Below, piece after piece: positions 36,392 through 46,000 of a stretch of 64,000 bases of DNA. A model generated the notes under the pieces. The model did no database searches and was not told the origin of the DNA. It saw only the letters and a list, made by a program, of their open reading frames with translations. This stretch comes from Moraxella sp. (GTDB lineage Bacteria > Pseudomonadota > Gammaproteobacteria > Pseudomonadales > Moraxellaceae): assembly GCA_030528385.1 (NCBI GenBank), contig JAUMYZ010000001.1, forward strand, positions 62,001 to 126,000, read 5' to 3'. Within the stretch, counting starts at the first letter, position 1. Each line of letters begins with the position of its first letter. The position numbers and the translations under genes were made by a program.

Positions 36392-37629
36392 CAGTGACCC
36401 CCTGTAACACGCTCTGGTGGTTGTTTGCATTTTTCCATTGATGTGTAAAATGGCATCAAAATAAAGTATAAAAAGTAAAGAATGGTACAAACGCGTGCCA
36501 CGATGGTTGCGGTGGTTGATGAAGCGATACCGCCTAAATAGCCTAAGATTAAGAAGCTGACCACGAAGATGGCTAGGGCAATCTTGGACAATGTGCCTTT
36601 GTAGCGAATGGAACGCACAGGCGAGCGGTCAAGCCAAGGCAACACAAACAAGATGGCAATTGCTGCACCCATCACCAACACCCCAGGTAAGGCAGAACCA
36701 AACATAGACGGCGTGGCGCGCAACATGGCGTAGTAGGGCATGTAGTACCAAACAGGAGCGATATGAGCGGGTGTTTTTAGGGCGTTTGCCGCTTCAAAAT
36801 TGGGTTTTTCTAGGAAGTAGCCACCGCCTTCGGGGACAAAGAACACCACAGCAAAGAAGCAGATAAAGAACACCACAATTCCCACCATGTCATGTACGGT
36901 GTAATAGGGGTGAAAAGGCACGCCGTCCAGTGGTACGCCATTTTTGTCTTTGAGTTTTTTGATGTCAATGCCGTCTGGGTTGTTTGAGCCAACGTGGTGT
37001 AGTGCCACCAAGTGCATAAACACCAAGCCAACCAACACCAAAGGAATGGCAACAACGTGCAAAGCAAAGAAGCGGTTTAGGGTAATGCCAGAGATGATGT
37101 AGTCGCCTTTGACCCATTCGGCCAAACCATCACCAATAAAGGGAATGGCAGCAGGTAAGTTTAAAATCACCTGAGCGCCCCAAAATGACATATTGCCCCA
37201 AGGTAGTAGATAACCAAAGAAACCTTCTGCCATCAAGCACAGATAAATTGCCATGCCGATGAGCCAAACCAGCTCGCGGGGTTTTTGGTATGAGCCATAA
37301 AGCAATCCGCGGAACATATGCAGATACACCACCACAAAGAACGCCGACGCCCCCGTGGAGTGCATGTAGCGAATGAGCCAACCGCCTTTGACATCGCGCA
37401 TGATGTATTCCAAAGACGCAAACGCTCCTTCGGCACTGGGGTTAAACATCATGGTCAGCCAAATGCCTGTAACCAGCTGGTTTACCAAAACCACCATGGA
37501 CAACACACCAAAAAAATACCAAAAGTTGAAATTCTTTGGTGCGTAGTATTTGGACATATGGTATTCGTAGGTTTCTGTCGCTGGATAGCGTGCGTCTACC
37601 CAACTCATCAACTTTTTAGCAATACTCAT
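36391..37629 (-). CDS. petB: Cytochrome b of the bc1 complex
   Basis: Cytochrome b holds hemes bL and bH and both quinone sites. The 412-residue, eight-helix protein shows His ligands in MHSTGASAFFVVVYLHMFRG and FALHVVAIPLVLVGLVFMHLV. The Qo-site loop appears as VWYYMPYYAMLRA with the position of PEWY changed to PVWY. The gene is in petA-petB-petC order, 2 nt after petA. Confidence 0.95.
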   Translation of the reverse strand: MSIAKKLMSWVDARYPATETYEYHMSKYYAPKNFNFWYFFGVLSMVVLVNQLVTGIWLTMMFNPSAEGAFASLEYIMRDVKGGWLIRYMHSTGASAFFVVVYLHMFRGLLYGSYQKPRELVWLIGMAIYLCLMAEGFFGYLLPWGNMSFWGAQVILNLPAAIPFIGDGLAEWVKGDYIISGITLNRFFALHVVAIPLVLVGLVFMHLVALHHVGSNNPDGIDIKKLKDKNGVPLDGVPFHPYYTVHDMVGIVVFFICFFAVVFFVPEGGGYFLEKPNFEAANALKTPAHIAPVWYYMPYYAMLRATPSMFGSALPGVLVMGAAIAILFVLPWLDRSPVRSIRYKGTLSKIALAIFVVSFLILGYLGGIASSTTATIVARVCTILYFLYFILMPFYTSMEKCKQPPERVTGGH

Positions 37630-37631
37630 GA

Positions 37632-38216
37632 TTATGCCTCCCCAACCGTTAAGATGGTGTCTTCAAGTTTGTATTCTGGAATGGGCAGATTGGTGGGAGC
37701 GGGGACGCCACTGTATACACGACCAGACAAATCATACAAAGAACCGTGGCAAGGGCAGAAGAAGCCCCCAAACCAATCGGCACCGCCCAAGTCGGCTGCA
37801 CCCACCTCTGGACGAAACGCAGGCGCGCAACCCAAATGCGTACAAACGCCCTCAACCACCAAAATGTCTGGTTTGATGGAGCGCGTTTCGTTTTTGCAGT
37901 ATTCAGGTTGGATTGAGCTGTTGGACTCAGGGTCGCTCAGTTTTGGGGTAACTTTGCTTAGGTTTGCCACCATTTCTTCGGTGCGTTTGACGACAAAGAT
38001 GGGCTTGCCACGATATTTGACTGTAATCATTTGACCGTTTTCAATGCCACTAATATCAGTAACAACGGCTGCACCTGCAGCTTCCGCTTTGGCACTTGGA
38101 TACCAAGAACGCACAAATGGGGTGGCTATTGCACCAACGCCAACCGCACCAATGGCAGCTGTGGACGCAATCAGGACTCTACGGCGTTTAATATTCACGC
38201 CTTCGGCATGGCTCAT
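37632..38216 (-). CDS. petA: Rieske iron-sulfur subunit of the bc1 complex
   Basis: The Rieske protein oxidises quinol with its 2Fe-2S cluster. The 194-residue product has a twin-arginine-like leader (NIKRRRVLIASTAAIG) that doubles as a membrane anchor, and cluster motifs CTHLGCAP and CPCHGSLYDL near residues 128 and 153. The ribosome binding site GGAGGAAG is strong. It is the first gene of petABC. Confidence 0.95.
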   Translation of the reverse strand: MSHAEGVNIKRRRVLIASTAAIGAVGVGAIATPFVRSWYPSAKAEAAGAAVVTDISGIENGQMITVKYRGKPIFVVKRTEEMVANLSKVTPKLSDPESNSSIQPEYCKNETRSIKPDILVVEGVCTHLGCAPAFRPEVGAADLGGADWFGGFFCPCHGSLYDLSGRVYSGVPAPTNLPIPEYKLEDTILTVGEA

Positions 38217-38238
38217 TAAAACTTCCTCCAGAATAAAG

Positions 38239-38290
38239 ATGGGAAAATCCCATACTGGGTGTGTGGCTATGATAAAACAGTTCTATCATA
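38239..38290. promoter_or_regulatory. Palindromes in the petABC upstream region
   Basis: Two inverted repeats lie before petA: ATGGGA-AAA-TCCCAT (38239-38253), which would be a hairpin in the 5' leader, and TATGATA-N9-TATCATA (38268-38274 and 38284-38290), an operator-like site overlapping a weak -10-like TATCAT. The regulator is unknown. Confidence 0.35.
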
Positions 38291-38425
38291 AAATCCACAT
38301 TTGCTGTGCCTATATTTCTAAAACATGACTATTTTAAGCTATTTTTATCATAAAATAAATTATTATCATACAAACTTCTGTAAAAAAGTTATAAAAAGTT
38401 CACAAAGTGATAAAAAAGTGCTATT

Positions 38426-39826
38426 TTATAAGGGTTCATGTGTTTTGGGTGGCAATTTTTGCTTATTTAGTAAACGTTCATAGTCTGTCAACGCTTGGCA
38501 GAGCAGTCTTCCTAAGCTGTCAATGTTTGGCAAAGCCGTGCCACAGGCGGTGATGCCAAAGTCTATTTTATCTTGGTGATTGGCAAGAGTGATGTTTAGG
38601 GCTTGCCCATCAAAGAGTACAGAAGCAGGATAAATGCCCGTCAGCTTGGCGCCATTAAGATAAAGTGGCTGCTGGCTGCCTGGCACATTGGAGATAATCA
38701 AATTAAAGGCTTGATGGCTGGGCAACAACCCTGTGGCAAGGTTGATGCCTGCCCACGCGTAGGTAATGGCGCTGTAGTTGATGATTTGGGCTTGATTCAT
38801 GCGCAAAAAACGCCGTTTGCCATCGTCAATGCTGTTTTTGATGGTGGACAAGCGCGCAGCAGCGTCTGCCAAATGCGTGCCTAAGTTTGTCAAAATAAAA
38901 GAAATTTGGTTGCCCACCGCGCTGTCATCGCGGCGCAGCGACACAGGCACAAAAGCAATCAAAGGCTTGTTTGGCAGTGCGTTTTGATTGCTTAGATACT
39001 GACGCAGTGCCCCAGCGCACACCGCCAAAATCACATCGTTGGTGGTGGCATCAAAGGCTTTGGCGATGTTGGCAAAGCGCTGTTTGTCAAAGGTGTGGGC
39101 TGACAAATGGCGAGTGTTGCCAATGCGCTGGTTTAAAATGGATTTTGGCGCATCAAAGGTGCTTACAAAATAAGATTGGCTGCTTAGACGCTGTCTTAGT
39201 CCACACAGCAATTCTTTGCCAACAGGACAGATGGTTTGGCATTGTTCTTTGACGATGTGCAAAAAAGGCTTGCCAATGGGCAAAAGTGCGTCAAGTTGGT
39301 TGCGATGTTTGGCAAACAGCGACCAAAAAGGAATGGTGGTGTGCTGCTCGCTGCACGTGGACAAAGACATCTGCAGCAGACGCATGGCGGCGATGCCATC
39401 GGTCATGGCGTGGTGGATTTTGAGCCAAATGGCAAAGCGCATGGGTGCGCTGGCGTGCTCAGGCTCTAGTTTGTCAATAAAATGAAATTCCCATAGGGGT
39501 TGTTGGCGACCAAGTTTGCGCCCATGTTCTTGTGAAATGTAAGCAAGCAGTGCGTCAGTGCTTGGTGTGGGCAAAGAAACGTGACGAAAATGACGATGTA
39601 TGTCAAAATTGTCATCAGTTTGCCAAAAAAAACGTCGGTGCAGTTTTTGATTGAAAGGAAAGGTTGGTTTGCCGCCACTGTCTTTGATTTGGCGCACAAG
39701 ATTTTTAACAAAGTCTTTGCTGGCATGATTGGGAATTTCAAAAATACACAAACCAGCAACGTGCATGGGCTGCTTTGGCGCTTCTAAGAACAAAAATAAA
39801 TAATCAATCACAGACAGTGCGCGCAC
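38426..39826 (-). CDS. Wax ester synthase / diacylglycerol acyltransferase family protein
   Basis: WS/DGAT enzymes join fatty acyl-CoA to long-chain alcohols or diacylglycerol to make storage lipids. The 466-residue protein has the N-terminal SVIDYLFLFLEAPKQPMHVA and the catalytic HHAMTDG motif (HHxxxDG) near residue 138. NDVILAVCAGALRQYL and ISNVPGSQQPLYLNGAK lie in the C-terminal half. It starts with GTG behind an AAAGGA site. It is adjacent to thiG, 15 nt away in the same direction, but with no functional tie. Activity on wax or triacylglycerol cannot be told. Confidence 0.87.
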   Translation of the reverse strand: MRALSVIDYLFLFLEAPKQPMHVAGLCIFEIPNHASKDFVKNLVRQIKDSGGKPTFPFNQKLHRRFFWQTDDNFDIHRHFRHVSLPTPSTDALLAYISQEHGRKLGRQQPLWEFHFIDKLEPEHASAPMRFAIWLKIHHAMTDGIAAMRLLQMSLSTCSEQHTTIPFWSLFAKHRNQLDALLPIGKPFLHIVKEQCQTICPVGKELLCGLRQRLSSQSYFVSTFDAPKSILNQRIGNTRHLSAHTFDKQRFANIAKAFDATTNDVILAVCAGALRQYLSNQNALPNKPLIAFVPVSLRRDDSAVGNQISFILTNLGTHLADAAARLSTIKNSIDDGKRRFLRMNQAQIINYSAITYAWAGINLATGLLPSHQAFNLIISNVPGSQQPLYLNGAKLTGIYPASVLFDGQALNITLANHQDKIDFGITACGTALPNIDSLGRLLCQALTDYERLLNKQKLPPKTHEPL

Positions 39827-39841
39827 AATTTTTCCTTTGCT

Positions 39842-40636
39842 TTACTGGAAAAAGTAACCTGTTTGGGGGGAACTGGCGGTGGCGGTTTTTTGCATGGGCA
39901 TACGACCCGCCAAAAACGCTTGTCTGCCTGCGATGATGGCGTTTTTCATGGCGCTTGCCATCAGCACAGGGTCTTTGGCATAGGCGATGGCAGAGTTCAT
40001 CAAGACGCCATCGCAGCCAAGTTCCATGGCAATGGTGGCATCAGATGCTGTGCCGACACCTGCATCAACAAGCACTGGCACTTTGGCGTTTTCAATGATA
40101 AGGCTTAGTGTGTGGCGGTTGAGCAGTCCCAAGCCTGAGCCAATCAGACTGCCCAATGGCATAATCGCCACGCAGCCCATGCTTTCTAGCTCTTTGGCAA
40201 CAATGGGGTCGTCAGAAGTATAAACCATCACCTCAAACCCGTCATCAATGAGCGTTTGAGCGGCTTTTAGGGTTTGGGTAACGTTGGGATAAAGGGTTTT
40301 TTCATCGCCCAGTACTTCAAGTTTGACCAAATTATGACCACCCAACAGCTCGCGTGCCAACATACAAGTGCGAACAGCACTGTCGGCATCAAAACAGCCA
40401 GCCGTGTTGGGTAATATGGTGTATTTGTCAGGTGAAATCACGTCCAAAAGATTGGGTTGGTCTTTGTGCTGACCGATGTTGGTGCGACGAATGGCAACGG
40501 TGATGATTTGGCTGCCGCTGGCGCAAATGGCGTCTTTGGTTTGGGTCAAATCTTGGTATTTGCCAGTGCCGACCAGCAGGCGTGAATCAAAGGTGCGTTG
40601 ACCAATGGTGAATGTGTCTTGTGAGCAAAGTGTCAT
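39842..40636 (-). CDS. thiG: Thiazole synthase ThiG
   Basis: ThiG builds the thiazole ring of thiamine from DXP, dehydroglycine and ThiS-thiocarboxylate. The 264-residue protein has [22 protein letters not shown], the Schiff-base lysine in [10 protein letters not shown] (near 108), and [26 protein letters not shown]. Its usual partner thiS, a small protein ending in GG, is not next to it; the small gene upstream does not end in GG. No TPP riboswitch was seen. It lies upstream of the WS/DGAT gene. Confidence 0.94.
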   Translation of the reverse strand: MTLCSQDTFTIGQRTFDSRLLVGTGKYQDLTQTKDAICASGSQIITVAIRRTNIGQHKDQPNLLDVISPDKYTILPNTAGCFDADSAVRTCMLARELLGGHNLVKLEVLGDEKTLYPNVTQTLKAAQTLIDDGFEVMVYTSDDPIVAKELESMGCVAIMPLGSLIGSGLGLLNRHTLSLIIENAKVPVLVDAGVGTASDATIAMELGCDGVLMNSAIAYAKDPVLMASAMKNAIIAGRQAFLAGRMPMQKTATASSPQTGYFFQ

Positions 40637-40748
40637 GATAACTGTCTAAATGATACAAATTTGCCATAGTATAACAAAACTGGGCAAATTTTTGATGAAA
40701 ATTTATCGTATGATGACCTTTATGGACAGACGCTTGCACACAAAAACG

Positions 40749-40910
40749 CTATGCCACATGGAGCGCTGAATTTTGTTGTTTGGTCGGGGCTGTTTGGTTG
40801 GCAAGTTTGCTCAAAGTTTCTTTAATCATTTCGGCGGTAATGCGCACTTCTTGACCGTTGGTCAAAATGGACATCTCAAATGGCGGGGGTGTTTTGACTG
40901 GACTGTTCAT
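40749..40910 (-). CDS. Small protein, 53 aa, upstream of thiG
   Basis: This short gene runs ATG 40910 to TAG 40749. AAGG lies 8 nt before the start. The product starts MNSPVKTPPPFEMSILTNG and continues QEVRITAEMIKETLSKLANQ before a polar tail. A strand-turn-helix fold is likely. It has no signal peptide and no GG end, so it is not ThiS. The reading has sensible codon use and a clear ribosome binding site. I do not recognise the family. Confidence 0.6.
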   Translation of the reverse strand: MNSPVKTPPPFEMSILTNGQEVRITAEMIKETLSKLANQTAPTKQQNSALHVA

Positions 40911-41063
40911 GGCTATTACCTTGGTTGGGTAGGTGGCTTTGCTGATAAATTTAGTTTAGTCAAAATTACAGATGTGCACAAGCAATTTTCAAGATTTTGT
41001 CAGATAAAATGTAAACAGATGTTTCGGCGATGTGGGTGCTGTGCATTGAGCATTAATAGCAAA

Positions 41064-41093
41064 AATCCCCAGCGTCAGCAAACGCTAGGGATT
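41064..41093 (-). terminator. Terminator of the tRNA-Cys/tRNA-Leu transcript
   Basis: On the minus strand AATCCC-T-AGCGT pairs with ACGCT-G-GGGATT around a 6-nt loop and is followed by TTTT, just past the tRNA-Leu CCA end. Confidence 0.8.
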
Positions 41094-41099
41094 GTTGTA

Positions 41100-41186
41100 T
41101 GGTGCCTAGAGCCGGACTTGAACCGGCACGCTCAAAAGAGCGAGGGATTTTAAATCCCTTGTGTCTACCAATTTCACCACCCAGGC
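41100..41186 (-). tRNA. tRNA-Leu (anticodon UAA)
   Basis: The 87-nt class II tRNA has a long variable arm, anticodon loop TTTAAAA with anticodon TAA, T-arm GGTTCAAGTCC, and an encoded CCA. The acceptor stem is GCCTGGG/TCTAGGC with two G-U pairs. It decodes UUA and UUG and lies 70 nt downstream of tRNA-Cys in the same direction. Confidence 0.96.
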
Positions 41187-41256
41187 ATATTGAAATAATA
41201 AAAGAGTGCATAAAAGGAGGACAAAACTACACACTTTTAAATTATTTCAATATAAA

Positions 41257-41330
41257 TGGAGGCTGGGGTCGGAATCGAACCGGCGTACACGGAGTTGCAG
41301 TCCGCTGCATGACCACTCTGCCACCCAGCC
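41257..41330 (-). tRNA. tRNA-Cys (anticodon GCA)
   Basis: The 74-nt tRNA has acceptor stem GGCTGGG/CCCAGCC, anticodon loop CTGCAAC with anticodon GCA, discriminator U and an encoded CCA. U73 is the key identity base for CysRS. Confidence 0.97.
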
Positions 41331-41449
41331 ATTAAGTGCTGCTATGATAACAAAAAAAAATAAAATTGCAAGCGATATTTTGTCTTTTTTTAAAAAAGTG
41401 CCAAGTTTCTTTGTGCACAGTTATCAACAAAAATCAAGTGTTTTTTGTG

Positions 41450-41499
41450 TACTTTAATTAAAGTAAATGTGAAAAAACGACTAAAATTTCAGGTATAAT
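41450..41499 (+). promoter_or_regulatory. acrA promoter region with a perfect 16-bp palindrome
   Basis: TACTTTAATTAAAGTA (41450-41465) is exactly self-complementary and lies about 30 bp upstream of a TATAAT -10 box (41494-41499). It is a candidate binding site for a dimeric regulator of the efflux operon. No -35 box is clear. Confidence 0.45.
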
Positions 41500-41648
41500 A
41501 AATGCCTTTGTATTGTCTTGATTTTATAGACAATTCGCCATGTGTGTTTGAGTTATTTTCCAAAATTCCCAAAATGGTGGGTTTGGGGTTTGGCAAAAAT
41601 CAAAATGATAAAACGGCGTTTGGTTTTTGAGTGCTTATAAGGTTGTTT

Positions 41649-43049
41649 ATGAAAATTGATATAAAAACAGCAAGTATTGCCATCGTGGTGGTGATGACGG
41701 GCATTTTGGGTGCTTGCAACAAACAAGCGGCGCAGCCTGATGGCGTAAAAGCAGAACAAAAAATGCCACCGATGGCGGTTGATGTGCAGATTGTGCAGCT
41801 GCAGCCCATTCCTGTCATACAAACTTTGTCGGGGCGTGTGTCCGCTGTTGAGGTGTCAGAAGTGCGTCCGCAAGTTGGTGGCATTATTGATGAGGTGCTG
41901 TTCAAAGAAGGCAGTTATGTCAAAAAGGGTCAAGAATTATACCGTCTTAACAAGGACAATTATGTCAGTGCTGCCAATACCAGTTTGGCAGCAATCCAAA
42001 CCGCCGAAGCCAGCTTGGTCAGTGCCAAAGCCAGCTTGGTTGCCCAAGAAGCGGTCTTGGCTCAGGCGCGTGCTGATTTGGCGCGTGTAGAAGGTTTGAT
42101 TAAGATTGACGCCATCTCAAAACAGCTGTACGACCAATACCAAACCGCCGTCAAAACCGCCCAAGCCAATGTAGAATCTGCCAGAGCGACCGTCCATCAA
42201 GCCCAAGCGTCCATCAACAGCGCCAAAGCCAGTCATGATGAAAGCCTGTTGCAAATGAGTCGCACGGTCGTTAGGGCGCCCATTTCAGGCAAGATTGGCA
42301 TTTCGTCAGTAACCACAGGGGCGCTGGTGTCAGCAGCACAAGCGACACCTTTGGCGACCATTTCGCGCACCGATGTGGTGTATGTGGACATCAGCCAGTC
42401 GTCATCAGAGATGTTGCGTCTAAGGCAGCAGCTGGCTTCGGGCAAGGCGCAGCAAGGCACCGCCCAAGTACAAATTGTCCTAGAAGATGGCGAGCCCTAT
42501 CCTTTGATTGGTCAGCTGGCTTTGGCAGACGCCAAGGTGGACAAAGCCACAGGTTCGGTGATTGTGCGAGCGGTGTTTGCCAACCCTGATGGCGTGCTAA
42601 TTCCTGGCATGTATGTCAATGCCAACCTTGCCCAAGTGGCGGTCAATAACGCGGTGCTGCTGCCCCAAAGCGCAATTCAGCGCACGCCCAAAGGCGAAGT
42701 CCAAGTGTACGTCGTCAATCAAGACAAAAAAATTGAAGTGCGCACTGTCAAGACTGCGGGCACCTTTCAGGGGCAATGGGTGGTCAATGAAGGTTTGGTT
42801 GATGGCGACGCTGTGGTGGTGATGGGCGGCGCCAAAGTAAAACCTGAGCAAGTGGTTGAACCAAGGGTCTTAATGCCAACAGAGCACGCCCAAGAAGCAG
42901 AGCAAGCACCGCCAGAGCCAGCAGGGCAGCACAGCGTGATGGCACCAAATCGGCAATCAGCCGCCCAAGCTGATACGGACAGTGGTGCAGAGCAAGCCCA
43001 AGCAATGGCAGATGATACCGAACAAACATCATCAGCCAGAGCAAATTAA
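41649..43049 (+). CDS. acrA: RND efflux membrane fusion lipoprotein
   Basis: This periplasmic adaptor links the AcrB pump to the outer-membrane channel. The 466-residue product has a lipoprotein signal with lipobox LGAC (Cys near 23), the barrel-sandwich halves RPQVGGIIDEVLFKEGSYVKKGQ and VVRAPISGKIG, a coiled-coil hairpin (about 95-180) rich in Ala, and a C-terminal domain. An unusual tail of about 60 residues rich in Ala, Gln, Glu and Pro follows. The ATG at 41649 has AAGG upstream. It is first in acrA-acrB-oprM; no repressor gene is adjacent. Confidence 0.93.
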   Translation: MKIDIKTASIAIVVVMTGILGACNKQAAQPDGVKAEQKMPPMAVDVQIVQLQPIPVIQTLSGRVSAVEVSEVRPQVGGIIDEVLFKEGSYVKKGQELYRLNKDNYVSAANTSLAAIQTAEASLVSAKASLVAQEAVLAQARADLARVEGLIKIDAISKQLYDQYQTAVKTAQANVESARATVHQAQASINSAKASHDESLLQMSRTVVRAPISGKIGISSVTTGALVSAAQATPLATISRTDVVYVDISQSSSEMLRLRQQLASGKAQQGTAQVQIVLEDGEPYPLIGQLALADAKVDKATGSVIVRAVFANPDGVLIPGMYVNANLAQVAVNNAVLLPQSAIQRTPKGEVQVYVVNQDKKIEVRTVKTAGTFQGQWVVNEGLVDGDAVVVMGGAKVKPEQVVEPRVLMPTEHAQEAEQAPPEPAGQHSVMAPNRQSAAQADTDSGAEQAQAMADDTEQTSSARAN

Positions 43050-43058
43050 GGGGGCACT

Positions 43059-46000
43059 ATGTCTAAGTATTTTATTGAGCGTCCAATTTTTGCGTGGGTC
43101 ATTGCCATTTTGATGATGCTTGTTGGGGTGCTGGCAATTCGTGTTTTGCCCATTGAGCAGTATCCACGCATCGCACCGCCCACCGTTTCTGTCAATGCAG
43201 TGTATCCTGGAGCAGACGCCGAAACCGTAGAAAATTCTGTAACCCAAGTCATTGAACAAAAGATGAAAGGCTTGGACGGTTTGTCTTATATGTCATCAAG
43301 CTCATCGTCAACAGGTTCGGCAACCATCACCTTGACCTTTGACAATGCCATTGACCCCGACACTGCCCAAGTGCAAGTACAAAACAAGCTACAATCGGCG
43401 ACCAGTTCATTGCCCGAAGTGGTGCAACGACAAGGAATTACAGTTTCTAAGTCGTCAAGTGGCTTTTTGATGGTGGCGGCTTTTGTGTCTGAAGATGGCA
43501 GCATGGATAAGACCGACATTGGCGATTATCTAAACTCTAACGTGGTAGACGTCATCAGCCGAGTCAATGGCGTAGGTTCGGTCAATGTGTTTGGTTCTTC
43601 CTATGCCATGCGTATTTGGCTAAGCCCAGAAAAGTTGCGCGCTTATGGGCTTGTGCCATCAGACGTTGCTGCTGCCATCAAATCCCAAAATGCCCAAGTT
43701 TCGGCGGGGCAACTGGCGTCTTTGCCGTCGGACGAGCAGCGCCAAGTCATCAATGCCACCGTCAGTGTGCAAAGCTACCTAACAACTCCCCAAGAGTTTG
43801 GCAACATTTTTATCAAAACCAATTCATCAGGCGCAAGGGTGTACCTAAAAGACGTGGCAGATGTGGAATTGGGCAGCGAAAATTATGCCACCACCACCAA
43901 ATTTGATGGCAAAGTGGCGGCGGGCATGGCGATTACTTTGGCGTCGGGCGCCAATGCCATGCAGGTGCGCCAAGCAGTCCAAGAACGCTTAGATGAGCTG
44001 TCTGTTACTTTTCCTGCAGGGCTTAAGGTGGAAGTGCCTTATGACACCACGCCCTTTGTTAAACTTTCTATTGAACAAGTGGTCAAGACTTTGGCAGAAG
44101 CCATTGTGCTGGTGTTTTTGGTGATGTTTTTGTTTTTGCAAAGCTGGCGCGCGACCATCATTCCAACTTTGGCTGTGCCTGTGGTGATTTTGGGCACCTT
44201 TGCGGTGTTGTCGTTTTTTGGCTTTACCATCAATATCTTGACCATGTTTGCGATGGTGCTGGCGATTGGTTTGCTGGTGGACGATGCCATCGTGGTGGTA
44301 GAGAATGTGGAGCGTATTTTAGAAGAAGACCCCAACATCAGTGTTAAAGACGCCACCGTTCAATCCATGGGTGAGATTAGCAAGGTGGTGATTGGCATTG
44401 CGCTGATTTTGTCGGTGGTGTTTGTGCCGATGATTTTCTTTGGCGGCGGCGCTGGTGTGATTTATCGTCAGTTTGCTGTAACGCTCATTACCAGCATGGT
44501 TTTGTCGGCGGTGGTGGCGCTGATTTTTACCCCTGCTTTGTGTGCAACCATCTTAAAGCGAACCGCACACAAAGACATTCACACACAAAAAGGCTTTTTT
44601 GGTTGGTTTAATCGCCTGTTTTACAAAGCCAGTCGTGGTTATGAACGCTTTGTGGGCAAAACTTATAAGGCAAAATTGCTGTTTTTGCTGATGTATGCAG
44701 GCGTTGTGGCGGTGCTAGGTTACAGCTTTAGCAAAATTCCTACATCGTTTGTGCCAGAAGAAGACCAAGGCATACTCATGACCTTGGTGCAATTGCCCGC
44801 TGGCTCAACGATGGACAAAACCGATGCGGTGATGGACAAGGTGGCGGCGTATTACCAAACCCAAGAAAAAGCCAATGTGGACAAGGTATTCACCATCTCA
44901 GGTTTTAGCTTTATGGGCAGTGGTCAAAATACGGGCATGGCATTTATCAAACTCAAAGACTGGAGCGAGCGCAAAGGCAAAGACAACAGCGCCCAAGCCA
45001 TTGCCAGCCGAGCAATGATGATGAATGGCAGCATCAAAGAAGCGACTTTGGTGTATCCTGTGGCGCCTGCGCCAATCCAAGGTTTTGATGCTGGCGGCTT
45101 TAGTTTGCAGTTGCAAGACCGCGGTGGTGTGGGACACGAAAAACTGCTAGAAGCGCGCAACATGTTGATGGGCATGGCAATGCAAGACCCAGAAAATATT
45201 GGCAGCATTCGTCCTGGTGGTCAAGCAGACGCCCCCAAGCTAAAAATTGACATCAACCAAGAACAAGCCGCCGCTTATCAGTTGTCCTTGGCTGATATCA
45301 ACAATACCATTGCTCAGGCATGGGGTGGCAGTTATGTCAATGATTTTATTGACCGTGGACGCATCAAAAAAGTCTATATGCAAGGCGAGCCAAGCAGTCG
45401 CACCGTGCCCGAAGACATCAATAAATGGTATGTGCGCAACAGCCAAGGGCAGATGATTGCCTTTAATGCCTTTGCCAGCAGCGATTGGGCTTATGGTTCG
45501 CCAATGCTCACTCGTTATAATGGTTTTTCGTCCATGGCACTCACAGGCGAAGCCGCCGATGGCAAAAGCACAGGCGATGCCATTGTTGCGATAGAAACGA
45601 TGATGAAAAACTTGCCAGCGGGCATTGGTTATGAGTGGACAGGTCTGTCGCTTGAAGAACAAAAGTCGGCGGGACGAGCACCGCTTTTATATGCCATTTC
45701 TATGCTGGCGGTGTTTTTGTGTTTGGCAGCGCTGTACGAAAGCTGGTCAATTCCATTTGCGGTGATGTTGGTGGTGCCGTTGGGAGTTGTCGGTGCGGTG
45801 CTGTTTACCGTCATGCGTGATTTTGCCAACGATGTGTACTTACAAGTGGGGCTGCTGACGGTGGTGGGTTTGTCTGCCAAAAATGCCATTTTGATTATTG
45901 AGTTTGCCAAAGAAATCCAAGAATCGGGCAAATCGCTCAAAGAATCGGTCATGACAGCGGCGCGCATGCGACTGCGTCCAATCATCATGACGTCGCTGGC

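Noticed and set aside
40637-40748. TPP riboswitch before thiG
   Set aside because: The CTGAGA-type core is not present.
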